A stretch of 64,000 bases of DNA, from assembly GCA_963771435.1 (NCBI GenBank), contig CAVYTF010000009.1, positions 248,001-312,000 of the forward strand, written 5' to 3'. Within the stretch, counting starts at the first letter, position 1. Each line of letters opens with the position of its first letter. Below are positions 16,404 through 26,257 of this stretch, piece after piece. The notes under the pieces were generated by a model, which had not been told where the DNA came from, made no database searches, and worked only from the letters and a program-made list of their open reading frames with translations. A program made the translations under genes and the position numbers. The stretch is from CAVYTF01 sp963771435. GTDB lineage: Bacteria > Bacteroidota > Bacteroidia > Chitinophagales > Chitinophagaceae.

Positions 16404-17639
16404 ATGGCTAAACAATCGCATTTGCACTGTTCTTTTTGCGGACGCAGCCGGGATGAAGTGAAGATTTTAATTGCAGGGCAGGAAGGGCATATTTGTGAAA
16501 ATTGTGTAGAACATGCACAGGATATTATCTTGCAGGAGCTGCAGGTTAAAGAAGAATCTCAGGCATCACAGTATAAATTCTCGATTCGTAAGCCGTTTGA
16601 AATAAAGGCATTTCTGGATAAATATGTCATCGGGCAGAATGATGCAAAGAAAATTTTGGCTGTTGCGGTGTATAATCATTACAAAAGAATTACCCAGAAA
16701 CAAATAACAGATGATGTGGAAATTGAAAAAAGCAACATCATCATGGTTGGCGAAACAGGCACAGGAAAAACATTACTGGCAAAAACGATTGCGCGGCTAC
16801 TGAATGTACCTTTCGCCATAGTTGATGCCACTGTTTTTACAGAAGCCGGATATGTTGGTGAAGATGTTGAAAGTATGCTTACACGTTTGCTTCAATCCTG
16901 CAATTATGATGTGGCTGCGGCAGAGAAGGGAATTGTTTATGTAGATGAAATTGATAAAATAGCGAGAAAAGGCGACAACCCATCCATTACGCGCGACGTT
17001 AGCGGTGAAGGGGTGCAGCAGGGGCTTTTAAAAATGCTGGAAGGCACCGAAGTACTGGTTCCACCACAGGGAGGCCGCAAACATCCCGAACAAAAAATGG
17101 TGAAAATGAATACGCAGAATATATTGTTTATTTGCGGAGGGGCATTTGACGGGCTTGATAAAATCATTGCGCGCCGTATCAACACAAACGCAATTGGTTT
17201 TGGGATAAATAAGGATAAACAGGAAATGCAAAAAAATAACTTGCTGGAGTTTATCAATGCCACAGATTTAAAAAGTTTTGGACTGATACCCGAGCTACTG
17301 GGAAGGCTACCTGTTGTAACGCATCTGAATCCTCTTGATGCCGAAACATTACGGGCAATTTTGACTGAGCCAAAAAACAGTCTCATTAAACAATTTAACC
17401 GCCTTTTTGAACTGGAAGGAATAAAAATGACCATTGATGAGGACGTTTTAGATTTTATGGTAGGCAAAGCCATGGAATTCAAGTTAGGGGCAAGAGGTTT
17501 GCGAACGATTTGCGAGCATATTCTGACAGATGCCATGTTTGAAATGCCTGGCACTAATGTGAAAGATTTTCATGTTTCACTTGATTATGCAAAAGAAAAA
17601 TTCGGAAAAGATAAAATGAATATGTTGAAAGTGGCTTAA
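16404..17639 (+). CDS. clpX: ATP-dependent protease ATPase subunit ClpX
   Basis: A 411-residue ClpX. The N-terminal zinc finger has C9-x2-C12 and C31-x2-C34. Walker A is GETGTGKT (116-123), Walker B is IVYVDEID (177-184), the pore-loop region is GYVGEDV, and the RKH loop appears as GGRKHPEQ. The IGF motif that docks into ClpP is present in RINTNAIGFG. It unfolds substrates and feeds them to the ClpP chamber coded just upstream. The clpP-clpX gap carries a palindromic repeat array, so clpX may have its own promoter. Confidence 0.97.
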   Translation: MAKQSHLHCSFCGRSRDEVKILIAGQEGHICENCVEHAQDIILQELQVKEESQASQYKFSIRKPFEIKAFLDKYVIGQNDAKKILAVAVYNHYKRITQKQITDDVEIEKSNIIMVGETGTGKTLLAKTIARLLNVPFAIVDATVFTEAGYVGEDVESMLTRLLQSCNYDVAAAEKGIVYVDEIDKIARKGDNPSITRDVSGEGVQQGLLKMLEGTEVLVPPQGGRKHPEQKMVKMNTQNILFICGGAFDGLDKIIARRINTNAIGFGINKDKQEMQKNNLLEFINATDLKSFGLIPELLGRLPVVTHLNPLDAETLRAILTEPKNSLIKQFNRLFELEGIKMTIDEDVLDFMVGKAMEFKLGARGLRTICEHILTDAMFEMPGTNVKDFHVSLDYAKEKFGKDKMNMLKVA

Positions 17640-17656
17640 TAAGAAGTTATTTTAAG

Positions 17657-17691
17657 AAAGCGATGGAAAATATTTCATCGCTTTTTTTATT
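17657..17691 (+). terminator. Rho-independent terminator after clpX
   Basis: AAAGCGATG (17657-17665) pairs with CATCGCTTT (17676-17684) around a 10-nt loop, followed by a T run. Confidence 0.85.
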
Positions 17692-17748
17692 TTATAGGTT
17701 CATAAATTTATACCTACATTTATTTTTTTATAACCTAACGATACTGCT

Positions 17749-18999
17749 ATGCAAAATTGGAAAATTAAGGTCTCATTGTTTTTGAATTATTTTGTGTTTG
17801 CTATTTTATTAAATAGTGTAGGCATATTGATTCAAAAATCAGTTAACAATTACCATGTAGACACATTAGCTGCAAGCATTTTAGAGGCATTTAAGGATTT
17901 ATCTATTGCCTTTGCTTCATTTTTTGTAGGCTCTTTTTTACCAAGATTAGGATATAAAAAGGGCATGCTTATAGCGCTGGCTTTAGTTTTTACTGGCTGT
18001 CTTATCATGTACTTTAGAAATTCCTTCGCGGCAGTTAAGATTTTATTTGCATGTGTAGGAGTTTCTTTTGCCGTTATAAAAGTTTCTGTTTATTCATTGG
18101 CAGGTATTTTAGTAAAAAGCGACAAAGAACATAAAAGTTTTTTGAGCGCCATTGAAAGCTTTTTCATGATAGGTATTGCAGCAGCCTATATTACTTTCCC
18201 TTTATTTTACAGTGATGCAGATGCGAATGCGTGGCTTCGCATTTATCTTGTTTTAGCCATATTAATTGCTTTTTCAATTATTGTCCTATTCTTTGCGGAC
18301 TTTAATATCAAATACGAGATACCAGGCATAAGTATCAAAAATGATTTTCTACAGATGATAAAATTGCTTAAACGCAGGTTGGTACTTGTTTTTGCCATAG
18401 GCGCATTTATGTACGTAATGACTGAACAAGGTATCATGAGTTGGTTGCCAACCTTCAACCAGAAAGTGCTGCACCTGCCTGAAAAAACAAGCGTAACCAT
18501 GGCAGTCATTTTAGTATTATCAATAGCTTTCGGAAGATATATATCATCTATTTTAATAAAAAAGGTTAATTGGCTCGTGCTTCTTGTTACCTGCCTTATC
18601 GGTGCTGCTGCTATGGTTGTATTTGTATTGCCACAAACTGCCAACCTTGAGGTGAAGCCCATCAATAGTATTGCAGACGTGCCTGTTATCGCTTATGTTT
18701 TTCCGTTGATAGGTTTTTTTCTTGCGCCCATTTATCCTCTTGTAAATTCAATAGTATTAAGCGCAACGGAAAAAAGCTTTCATAGCCCAATGGCTTCGTT
18801 GCTTACATTTTTCTCTGCCATTGGAGGCACACTTGGCTCAAGGTTAGTTGGTTATCTATTTAAAAATATTGGAGGCCAAAAGGCCTTTTATTTTTCATTA
18901 TTTCCCTTAACAATTTTATTGATATGCCTTTTTATTTTAAATAATATCCAAAAGAAATCAAATATGCATATTGAGTTTAATTCATCTGCATCTCATTAG
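17749..18999 (+). CDS. MFS transporter, probable sugar (trehalose?) permease
   Basis: A 416-residue protein with about twelve hydrophobic segments and a central basic loop (IKLLKRRL), the layout of the major facilitator superfamily. The loop GSFLPRLGYKKGMLI between helices 2 and 3 corresponds to the MFS signature. It ends 16 bp before a trehalase gene on the same strand, so it likely brings trehalose or a related sugar into the cytoplasm. Substrate is inferred from that neighbour only. The promoter should lie just after the clpX terminator. Confidence 0.85.
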   Translation: MQNWKIKVSLFLNYFVFAILLNSVGILIQKSVNNYHVDTLAASILEAFKDLSIAFASFFVGSFLPRLGYKKGMLIALALVFTGCLIMYFRNSFAAVKILFACVGVSFAVIKVSVYSLAGILVKSDKEHKSFLSAIESFFMIGIAAAYITFPLFYSDADANAWLRIYLVLAILIAFSIIVLFFADFNIKYEIPGISIKNDFLQMIKLLKRRLVLVFAIGAFMYVMTEQGIMSWLPTFNQKVLHLPEKTSVTMAVILVLSIAFGRYISSILIKKVNWLVLLVTCLIGAAAMVVFVLPQTANLEVKPINSIADVPVIAYVFPLIGFFLAPIYPLVNSIVLSATEKSFHSPMASLLTFFSAIGGTLGSRLVGYLFKNIGGQKAFYFSLFPLTILLICLFILNNIQKKSNMHIEFNSSASH

Positions 19000-19015
19000 T
19001 TGTACTCATTCCTAA

Positions 19016-20518
19016 ATGGCTATTGAACAAATATATCAACTTGGGGAACTTTTTGCAAACGTTCAGTTAGAAAAAGTATTTCCAGATGGAAAAACATTTC
19101 CTGATTGCCTACCAAAATACTCGCTGGATGAAATTAATCTAAAATATACTCACCAAAAGAGTTCTCTTTCTTTCAATTTGAAAAATTTTGCTGAAGAAAA
19201 TTTTTTATTGCCAAAAATAAATGCCTCTCCGTTTGAAAGCGATACCAGCAAAACAGTGCAGCAGCATATTGAACAATTATGGGATGTATTAACCCGCGAA
19301 CCTGATAATGAAAAAAGTTCTTTGATAAATCTTCCGCATCCTTATATTGTTCCGGGTGGCCGATTTAGTGAAATTTATTATTGGGACAGTTATTTTACTA
19401 TGCTTGGTCTGCAAGTTTCGCATCGTATTGATATGGTTCAAAACATGGTTGAGAATTTTGCCTACCTCATTGACTTGTTTGGTTATATTCCAAATGCCAA
19501 CCGTTCTTATTTTCTAGGCAGGTCTCAGCCTCCTTTCTTTTCCTTAATGGTAACATTATTTAGCGAAGAAAATGGAGATAGTATTTTGATAAAATACCTG
19601 CCTCAGCTTTTAAAAGAATATCATTTCTGGATGACCGGCGCTTCTGAAATAAGTGAAGTAAATAAAACTGTTAGGCACGTAATACAAATGCCGGATGGCT
19701 CAATATTGAACAGATATTGGGATGAACACACATCTGCGCGGCCAGAATCTTTCAAACAGGACATTGAAATTGCTGAAGCTACCAATACCAATACTGTTGA
19801 ATTATTCAGAAATATCCGTGCTGCCTGCGAATCAGGTTGGGATTTCAGTTGCAGGTGGTTTAAAGACACAACTTCTTTCGCAACTATCCATACCACAGAA
19901 ATTGTACCTGTAGATTTGAATTGCCTTTTGTTTCATTATGAAAAAACATTGTCAAAAGCATATCAGATCCACAATAATGAAAAGGAGTCATTTTATTTTA
20001 ATGCACTGGCTGAGAAAAGGAAATCAGCCATTCAAAAATATTGCTGGAACGAAAATTTGCATTTTTATTTTGACTATGATTTACGAGGACAACAGCAAAA
20101 ATCAATTTACACAATGGCCGCCGCATTTCCATTGTTTTTCAATATTGCAACAGGAGACAAGGCACTAAAAGTCGGAGAAGTATTAAAAGATAATTTTTTA
20201 AAGGCAGGAGGGTTTGTTACTACACCAGAAATCACAGGGCAGCAATGGGATAGTCCCAATGGTTGGGCACCTTTGCAATGGATTGCAATAAAAGGTTTGG
20301 AAAATTATGGTATGGGTGCCCTTGCAAAAGAAGCAGCTGTACGCTGGATCGATTTAAATAATAAAGTGTACAAGCGAACCGGTAAATTAATGGAAAAATA
20401 TAATGTGGTAGATACAAACCTTGATGCAGGTGGGGGTGAATACCCTGCGCAGGATGGTTTCGGATGGACAAATGGGGTGCTGCTGAAACTAATGGATATG
20501 TATAAAGACAATGCCTGA
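19016..20518 (+). CDS. Trehalase (GH37), cytoplasmic type
   Basis: A 500-residue GH37 trehalase. Signature 1 is PGGRFSEIYYWDSYF (about 112-126) and signature 2 is QWDSPNGWAPLQW (about 410-422); the glycine-rich GGGEYPAQDGFGWTNGV block near the end matches too. No signal peptide is present, so it acts in the cytoplasm, hydrolysing alpha,alpha-trehalose to two glucose. It forms a two-gene unit with the MFS permease upstream. Confidence 0.94.
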   Translation: MAIEQIYQLGELFANVQLEKVFPDGKTFPDCLPKYSLDEINLKYTHQKSSLSFNLKNFAEENFLLPKINASPFESDTSKTVQQHIEQLWDVLTREPDNEKSSLINLPHPYIVPGGRFSEIYYWDSYFTMLGLQVSHRIDMVQNMVENFAYLIDLFGYIPNANRSYFLGRSQPPFFSLMVTLFSEENGDSILIKYLPQLLKEYHFWMTGASEISEVNKTVRHVIQMPDGSILNRYWDEHTSARPESFKQDIEIAEATNTNTVELFRNIRAACESGWDFSCRWFKDTTSFATIHTTEIVPVDLNCLLFHYEKTLSKAYQIHNNEKESFYFNALAEKRKSAIQKYCWNENLHFYFDYDLRGQQQKSIYTMAAAFPLFFNIATGDKALKVGEVLKDNFLKAGGFVTTPEITGQQWDSPNGWAPLQWIAIKGLENYGMGALAKEAAVRWIDLNNKVYKRTGKLMEKYNVVDTNLDAGGGEYPAQDGFGWTNGVLLKLMDMYKDNA

Positions 20519-20530
20519 ATTCATTTTATT

Positions 20531-20680
20531 TCATGACCATTCATCATCTTCATCTCCATCATCGTTTTCAATATCCTCATCAAAACCATCTTTATCTTCA
20601 TCTTGTTCAAGATTTAAATTTCCAACAAAACCTGCAGGAAAACCAAATTCCTCAGCCCATTTCACTGCTATCAAAAGCAT
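20531..20680 (-). CDS. Possible small acidic protein
   Basis: A 49-residue reading frame from ATG at 20680 to TGA at 20531. The N-terminal half reads MLLIAVKWAEEFGFPAGF; the last 24 residues are almost all aspartate and glutamate. It lies between the convergent trehalase and a minus-strand exported protein. The clean start-to-stop span and the strongly biased tail favour a real gene or gene remnant, but it could be chance. Confidence 0.35.
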   Translation of the reverse strand: MLLIAVKWAEEFGFPAGFVGNLNLEQDEDKDGFDEDIENDDGDEDDEWS

Positions 20681-20788
20681 AGTTTAATAAAAAATTCGTT
20701 GGCCTTTTAATAAAGAAAGCGAACTTGTTAATGTTAATAATTTTCTTTTATAATTTTGAATACTTCATTTGTAGATCAATTAATTCTT

Positions 20789-22441
20789 TTACCGGATCGG
20801 TGAACCGCCATTAACATTCGAATTCCTTCCAAATTGGATATAATAAACATCAAATAAATATCCCGTTGTAAAAGAGGAGTTTTTCTTCACAGCATACCCA
20901 GAAGCATCCCACAAAGTGGAATTTGGGCTTGCTCTTCTGCATGCTAAAAAATCGCCGTTCCTTGTTATAGCTGTATCGCTCAGCTCAGGATACCATACAA
21001 TAAAATCTCCCCAAATGCCTACTGCATTATTTCCCCAGTTTTGATTTCCTCCCCATTCCAGCGACATACCAAGGTCGCCGCTTGCGTTGGTTGAAAAAGC
21101 AGGGAAAGCAAAAGCATAATCAGGATTCCAGATCTGCACCTGCTGTTTTAATGTATAGTTGGTTACATCGATCTGCGTCATCTGTATTTGTGCTCTTGGA
21201 AAACCGCCGCCGGAAGAAGCTGTCCAACCAAACCAAACATTATTTCCCGAACGGGCCGCACCTAGCACCGCATTTCCCGGGAAAGAAGTGCCTAAATAAG
21301 AAAGCCAATCGGTAGTGCCATCTTTGGCTATAGAAGATATGGTTCCGTTTGGCCAGCTATTTATATTAATATCATGCTGGTAGTAACTATTATCTCCTTC
21401 TTTCAGTGAAAAAACTCTTAGCGTGCTGTTATCTTTATGCCCAGCCCAAAAGATCTCGTTTCCTGTGTTTTGACATAAGTGGCCGCCATAATTAGTATTT
21501 CCGTCTGCGGGGCTGGTATAACCAATGCCTAAGGATTGGCCATTTTGAATTTCACTTAACTGAAATCTTGCTACAAATGAACCTGATCCAACTGCATCAA
21601 TTTTAAAATAAAGATAATTATCTCCTACCGAGAGGTCAGGGTAATCCATCGTTACATTTCCCAGGTTGAATGTGGAGGAAAGCACATCCCAGTAAGTCCA
21701 AGAAGTACCATTTGAATTAATAATATCCTGCGGGCTGGCAGAGGCGATACGCACCCGGTTCACCCCGGAAAGGCAACTTCCACCAGTGTTTGTGGCTGAC
21801 CCGCAAAACTGCATCAGCCATATAAAACGGTCTATAGAAGGCACATACTGAATAACCTGGTCGCAGCATAAACCTCCATCAAGAAAATTACCGCTTGCAT
21901 CTTTTGAAGGTGTACTTGGGAAAATGGTTGTTGGGTCAATAATGTTGTATTTCGTGCCCCCATTGATCGAAAGCACTCCCTTTGTGTTGTAAGTGTATAA
22001 AATCACATTGCCGCTTCGCGCGCCACTTGGGTCGGGCGGAATGCCGAAAGAATTGATCAGGCTTCCAAATTGATTGTACTGGCTAAAAACCACCGGGTCG
22101 CCGCCTGCACCACCAGCATTATTCTTTATTTGCTGTAATTTAAAATTGCTGTTGACTGGTGACATGCTGCCACGCGAAGGCCCTGTTGGAACATGATAAA
22201 AAGGAGCAGCATTACTTTCCACTTCGCCTTTTGGTGTTTCATAGTGAGGGTATTTTCCTCCCTGCACATGATTTGCAGGCACAGTAGCGGAGTGCAAACT
22301 GTCCTTATAATTGTAGTTTGCAGTTGGTATAGTTCTTTTACAATTGCACTGGCAATGAAAAAGCCATATAACCACGCTGATCAGGAACAGGATGATCACC
22401 ATGATCAATAACCTTGTCCATGTTGAATTTGAGTTGTTCAT
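20789..22441 (-). CDS. Unknown membrane-anchored exported protein
   Basis: A 550-residue protein with one N-terminal membrane helix (about 10-26) followed by a cysteine cluster (FHCQCNCKR) and a large extracytoplasmic region rich in Gly, Ser, Asn, Trp and aromatic residues. Repeated short strands such as FVARFQLSEIQNG, EIFWAGHKDNSTLRVFSL and GNNVWFGWTAS suggest a beta-propeller-like fold. I do not recognise the family. It is the last gene of the unusual minus-strand cluster and has no copy of the recurrent leader element before it. Confidence 0.7.
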   Translation of the reverse strand: MNNSNSTWTRLLIMVIILFLISVVIWLFHCQCNCKRTIPTANYNYKDSLHSATVPANHVQGGKYPHYETPKGEVESNAAPFYHVPTGPSRGSMSPVNSNFKLQQIKNNAGGAGGDPVVFSQYNQFGSLINSFGIPPDPSGARSGNVILYTYNTKGVLSINGGTKYNIIDPTTIFPSTPSKDASGNFLDGGLCCDQVIQYVPSIDRFIWLMQFCGSATNTGGSCLSGVNRVRIASASPQDIINSNGTSWTYWDVLSSTFNLGNVTMDYPDLSVGDNYLYFKIDAVGSGSFVARFQLSEIQNGQSLGIGYTSPADGNTNYGGHLCQNTGNEIFWAGHKDNSTLRVFSLKEGDNSYYQHDININSWPNGTISSIAKDGTTDWLSYLGTSFPGNAVLGAARSGNNVWFGWTASSGGGFPRAQIQMTQIDVTNYTLKQQVQIWNPDYAFAFPAFSTNASGDLGMSLEWGGNQNWGNNAVGIWGDFIVWYPELSDTAITRNGDFLACRRASPNSTLWDASGYAVKKNSSFTTGYLFDVYYIQFGRNSNVNGGSPIR

Positions 22442-22505
22442 GACATTTGAGTTTTATTTTTATAATGATGTTTTTACAGACTATTATCATTCCATTATAG
22501 GTTTA

Positions 22506-22958
22506 TTATGGGTTTGGTGTTTTAGGTTTTTCTGCCTGCGATCCATTGAAAATGTTATTAAGCTTTGCATTTTGAAGCCCCACATTTCTTTTCAGCATTG
22601 TATTATAAGAACTAACTTTCTTTTTTGATGAGGTGATAGATTCTGTTATTGCATGAACTTCAGGCGTATTAGCCGTTTCCGGCGGAAGTGAAGCAAGTTT
22701 TTGCGAAATACTATCCAGCCGTTCCTGCATCGCTTCCAATTGAGTGCTGGCAGCCTGGGCAAGCAGTTGCGATGAATCAGCTACTTCTTTTGACTGCATT
22801 GCTTTATCCTCCCATGTAAACCCCATTACACTGCCCTGTGTAAATCCTGCCTTTGTCAGCATATCATTTAAAGTGGTTGGAAAAAATATCAGCAGGATAA
22901 ACAATATCAATAATAATCCATCCCGGACTATTGAAATGAGGTCTTTTATTTTGGTCAT
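22506..22958 (-). CDS. Unknown single-pass membrane protein with coiled coil
   Basis: A 150-residue protein: one membrane helix at about 13-29 (LLLILFILLIFFPTTL), then a mostly helical region with heptad-like pattern (SSQLLAQAASTQLEAMQERLDSISQKLASLP). The tail contains NAKLNNIFNGSQAEKPKTP. No family recognised. It is 64 bp upstream of the 550-residue protein gene, same strand, likely co-transcribed. Confidence 0.6.
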   Translation of the reverse strand: MTKIKDLISIVRDGLLLILFILLIFFPTTLNDMLTKAGFTQGSVMGFTWEDKAMQSKEVADSSQLLAQAASTQLEAMQERLDSISQKLASLPPETANTPEVHAITESITSSKKKVSSYNTMLKRNVGLQNAKLNNIFNGSQAEKPKTPNP

Positions 22959-23005
22959 AGTTAGTAATTTTTATCTATACTCATTATTGAATTGATTCAA
23001 ATAAA

Positions 23006-23569
23006 TTATGAGCCCCCCTTAAAATTTATTAATTCAATTAAAGAAAATATTGTTATTGATATAAAGAATATTATTAAAAAGTAATAGATAATAAATAAAT
23101 TTTTATTAGTCTCGTATGAAGATTTGTCCCACATCCATTTATATGCATCCGCAGGATAATTTGATAAAATGAAATCTTCGCAATCAAGATAACCTCTAAC
23201 AGCATTAGGGTTTTGATTACATATATTCATTGCTGAATCACTTAATTGAGCAGTAATTACAAAAACATTGGATGTCCCACGTTTTTTATAATGATTATTA
23301 GAATGTGAGTAGTATAAAAAAGAAAAAACCACAAAAAGAACTGCACTTATAACAGCAACAGTAAACCATATATTACTCTTTTTAAATATCAAGTATTTGA
23401 GTATTAAAAAAATTATTAAACATGTTAAGTGTGCTGTTCCATATAGAAAGTTAGTATTCCCGAGTTCTCCATTATTTGGTAATAAATTTAAGAGGAAAGA
23501 TCCCCCAATACCTAAAAGAGCTGTCACTACTTCTATTCCACTTTTAAGAGTATCATTTTTTATAGGCAT
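23006..23569 (-). CDS. Unknown membrane protein
   Basis: A 187-residue protein with four hydrophobic segments (about 13-29, 43-63, 68-88 and 155-178) and a soluble loop of about 65 residues with cysteines between helices 3 and 4. No family recognised. It starts 6 bp after the stop of the next upstream gene, so the two are translated from one message. AT-rich compared with the core genes. Confidence 0.6.
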   Translation of the reverse strand: MPIKNDTLKSGIEVVTALLGIGGSFLLNLLPNNGELGNTNFLYGTAHLTCLIIFLILKYLIFKKSNIWFTVAVISAVLFVVFSFLYYSHSNNHYKKRGTSNVFVITAQLSDSAMNICNQNPNAVRGYLDCEDFILSNYPADAYKWMWDKSSYETNKNLFIIYYFLIIFFISITIFSLIELINFKGGS

Positions 23570-23575
23570 AATCGT

Positions 23576-24400
23576 TTATTGAATTGTGTATTTAAAAGTT
23601 GTGGTACTATCTTGATTATTTGGTATCCAAAAATTACTTTCATTATCAACTACTTTTTGATCTTTAATGTTATAAATCAATATATAATAGCACCCAGAAT
23701 ATAAATTATCTATATAAGATGCTTTGTTGTAATTCCATTTAAAGGTCTTTTTTTCTAGATTATCAATACAATCAGAAATATTTGTCCAATTTTCGTTATA
23801 GCAATTACTTATCCCATAAGTGGGTACCAGATTAAAAAATCTTGGATAAACATAAATAGCAAAATCTTTGGGATTATTATTGTTTTTAAATGAGATGTCA
23901 AGCATAAGTCGATATGTCTGGGATATATTAACGGCTGTTGAATTAGGTATTTTAATATCCCAATCATTTTTAATTTCATTTTTAAAATAGGCTATTGTGA
24001 TTGGAAATTTTTCTACCGCATTGTTAGTCTCTTTTAAAGATTTTGGTGTGTTTATAGAGTATAATTTGGAGGAATCTATATAATTAGCAATTATTGAAAA
24101 TGCTGAATCCTTTTCATAACCTTGAAGGCTATCAAAGTTTACAGCTAAAGAATTTAATTTACTTCTATTTTTTTGAACCGATGAATCAATTACTTTAAAC
24201 TCTGAAATAGAATATTTTTTTTTCACTTCATTATTTAAAAATTCATCATAAACTCTATGCGCAATTAGAAGCTTTTTTGATACAGTATCTTTTAAGGATG
24301 AGTTATCAAAATTGTTACTTTGAGAATATATTTTTATGAGAGAAAAAAATAAAAACAAACTAATTAATAAGGTCGTTTTTAAATAAAAATTTTTATACAT
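23576..24400 (-). CDS. Unknown exported protein
   Basis: A 274-residue protein with a signal peptide (hydrophobic stretch about 8-23, then KIYSQSN). The mature part begins with helical, lysine-rich sequence and ends in a beta-rich domain with repeated aromatic residues (YVYPRFFNLVPTYG, FKWNYNKASYIDNLYSG). No recognised family. AT-rich; it is followed at 6 bp by a small membrane protein gene. No recurrent leader element precedes it. Confidence 0.6.
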   Translation of the reverse strand: MYKNFYLKTTLLISLFLFFSLIKIYSQSNNFDNSSLKDTVSKKLLIAHRVYDEFLNNEVKKKYSISEFKVIDSSVQKNRSKLNSLAVNFDSLQGYEKDSAFSIIANYIDSSKLYSINTPKSLKETNNAVEKFPITIAYFKNEIKNDWDIKIPNSTAVNISQTYRLMLDISFKNNNNPKDFAIYVYPRFFNLVPTYGISNCYNENWTNISDCIDNLEKKTFKWNYNKASYIDNLYSGCYYILIYNIKDQKVVDNESNFWIPNNQDSTTTFKYTIQ

Positions 24401-24514
24401 TTTATTTACGATTTAAATTCCTACTTCTTTAATAAGGGTTTCGGTTGCCCCTTTTTAAACAAGGTTGGCAACTTCTTTAAAATCACCAACCTTTAAAATT
24501 GTGCTAATCAATAC

Positions 24515-25142
24515 TTACTTTTTTTTTGTTAGTGGCCAAGCCGCTTTTAAGTCATCCGTGCTACCCTGAAAAATATTTCTATCTCCCCCTGTTACCCCTG
24601 GAATATTATGAGGTTCCGGTCCATTATCACCATCTGTATATTGCCACAAAGTATATGTTGGCCAAACCTGTGTAGGAATGCCTATTGGCGTATCGCTATA
24701 CCTGGCATACCACAAAGGGCAATTACTCAAAATTGGGTCAGGGTCACTGCCAACTGATTCACGTAAAAGGTCTGCTCCATATAGAATCGGCCATCTACCT
24801 GTCGCATTCTTGATCCTCTGTACAAAATCCCTTGCCTGATTAATAGTCATATTTGGCGGACCGCTTCGCTCCCAATCGAGAGCAATAAGTTCATCGTCAC
24901 CGGGTTTCGCAAAATTTAAGAAATTATCAACCTGGTCAGCTACAGGATCCGCGGTTGAAAAATGATAAGCACCCCAAAGAAAGCCTAATTCCTTTGCCTG
25001 GGTACGCCGGTCAAGATAGGTTGAAATCCTGAATATTTGCGCCTTGAGTTGCTTTGTGAATGATAGCTACAATGCCCCCATTTAATGCGTCCTGAAAATT
25101 AATTGGATTTTCGTGATAGATGTCAATAATTGCGTTTGTCAT
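24515..25142 (-). pseudogene. GH25 muramidase (lysozyme) broken by a one-base frameshift
   Basis: Reading from ATG at 25142, the first frame gives MTNAIIDIYHENPINFQD and continues to a stop near 25016; a second frame then carries YLDRRTQAKELGFLWGAYHF, ALDWERSG and the C-terminal LWQYTDG block to a stop at 24515. Together they make a normal GH25 lysozyme of about 208 residues, with the catalytic DxE in ALDWE and the N-terminal aspartate in IIDIYH. The break falls at the AAA of 25024-25026 (one base too many). No signal peptide. GH25 enzymes cut the peptidoglycan sugar backbone. Sequencing error or real decay cannot be told apart here. Confidence 0.8.
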
Positions 25143-25158
25143 AATTGAAGTTTATTTT

Positions 25159-25196
25159 TTTGCCTACTCTTAGATCGGATTTTCGGCGCGCTCCGT
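25159..25196 (-). promoter_or_regulatory. Recurrent leader element, copy 1 (before GH25 gene)
   Basis: On the coding strand: stem CGGA, loop GCGCGCCGAAAA, stem TCCG, then AAGAGTAGGCAAA and the start codon 17 bp on. The stem differs from the usual CCG/CGG but still pairs, while the loop GCCGAAAA and AGAGTAGGC are kept. Confidence 0.7.
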
Positions 25197-25240
25197 TTTA
25201 TTGTTAAAATGAATACACTTTTTAATTCTCCATTGCCTCC

Positions 25241-26218
25241 TTACTCCTTCAGCCCCACCACTTCCACCTCATAACTTCCCGCGTTCACAGCGCTCAGGTT
25301 GGCAATCAGGAGAAATGTATTTTTCAGGTCGCCCAGTTCGTGAGGTTTAGGGCTTTTGCTATCGCCGGGCTGAATGGTGATGGCCGTGTCGGGCATCGCG
25401 CCGGTGGCTGTTGCCGAAAGCCATACCGCAATAGGCGCGTTAATTGATTTGTTACGAAAAGTCAACCCCACATTGTCCGTAAGCGTTTGATTCAGCACCT
25501 GCTCTGTAGCCCCGGCAGCAGGCGTTCCGGCCAGCAACTGGTGTTTGTGCACCGTGTGCGTGAACAATAAATTAAAATTAAAAAATGAACTGCAGGTGGC
25601 CACGTCGCCGGGGTTCAGGGCGGCCACGGTGTGAATGGCCGTGAGCATGCCCAATTGCGCTGCCAGCAGGGTGGAGCTGCGCACGGTTCGCGTGCCTTTC
25701 ACCTGCAATTTGTCCGTTTCCTGGTCGTCGCGGCTGTCTGCCCACTGTTGCTGAAAGCCCTGCAACAGGGTAGTTAAAGTTGTTCCCAGCGCGATTGAGT
25801 TGGCGCCCGCTGCAGTAAAAATGCGCTGCGTGAGCGTGGGCATCTGCGTTTTGGTGGCCTGTGAATATTCGTTGATCTGGTGGGGATAAAACTGCAGGTA
25901 AGCCGCCGTTGCCCTGCCGCCGAGTGCGCGGGCGACAAACGGTTCCTCATCGCTCATGGTGAAAGAAAAATTGCTAAGCATCTGGTCGTTAGTGAGTGTT
26001 GCCCCTTTTTGAACGTTCAGGCTGGTGTCCACCACGCCAAGTTCCGAGCCCAAAGCAGGTATCAATGGTTTCAGTATGGCAAGTATGCCATCATACTGCC
26101 CGGAACTGTTGCCGTTCACCAGCGCATTGTAAGCATCGCTTGAAAAGCCATAGAAGCGAAGGGGGGTAATGTGTTCATTCACGAAAATATTGCCGAAGAG
26201 TTTTTCAATTTCAATCAT
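25241..26218 (-). CDS. Unknown protein, possible structural or adhesin-like
   Basis: A 325-residue protein without signal peptide, richer in GC than its neighbours. The N-terminal two thirds are mostly helical with alanine/threonine-rich stretches; the last 90 residues look like a beta-sandwich (VGLTFRNKSINAPIAVWLS, then SYEVEVVGLKE). No family recognised. Its upstream region contains not the recurrent leader but an array of 42-bp repeats. The different composition suggests a separate origin from the AT-rich genes around it. Confidence 0.6.
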   Translation of the reverse strand: MIEIEKLFGNIFVNEHITPLRFYGFSSDAYNALVNGNSSGQYDGILAILKPLIPALGSELGVVDTSLNVQKGATLTNDQMLSNFSFTMSDEEPFVARALGGRATAAYLQFYPHQINEYSQATKTQMPTLTQRIFTAAGANSIALGTTLTTLLQGFQQQWADSRDDQETDKLQVKGTRTVRSSTLLAAQLGMLTAIHTVAALNPGDVATCSSFFNFNLLFTHTVHKHQLLAGTPAAGATEQVLNQTLTDNVGLTFRNKSINAPIAVWLSATATGAMPDTAITIQPGDSKSPKPHELGDLKNTFLLIANLSAVNAGSYEVEVVGLKE

Positions 26219-26257
26219 AAAATAAAATTTTAAAGTTTAAAATATTTGTTTTCTACT

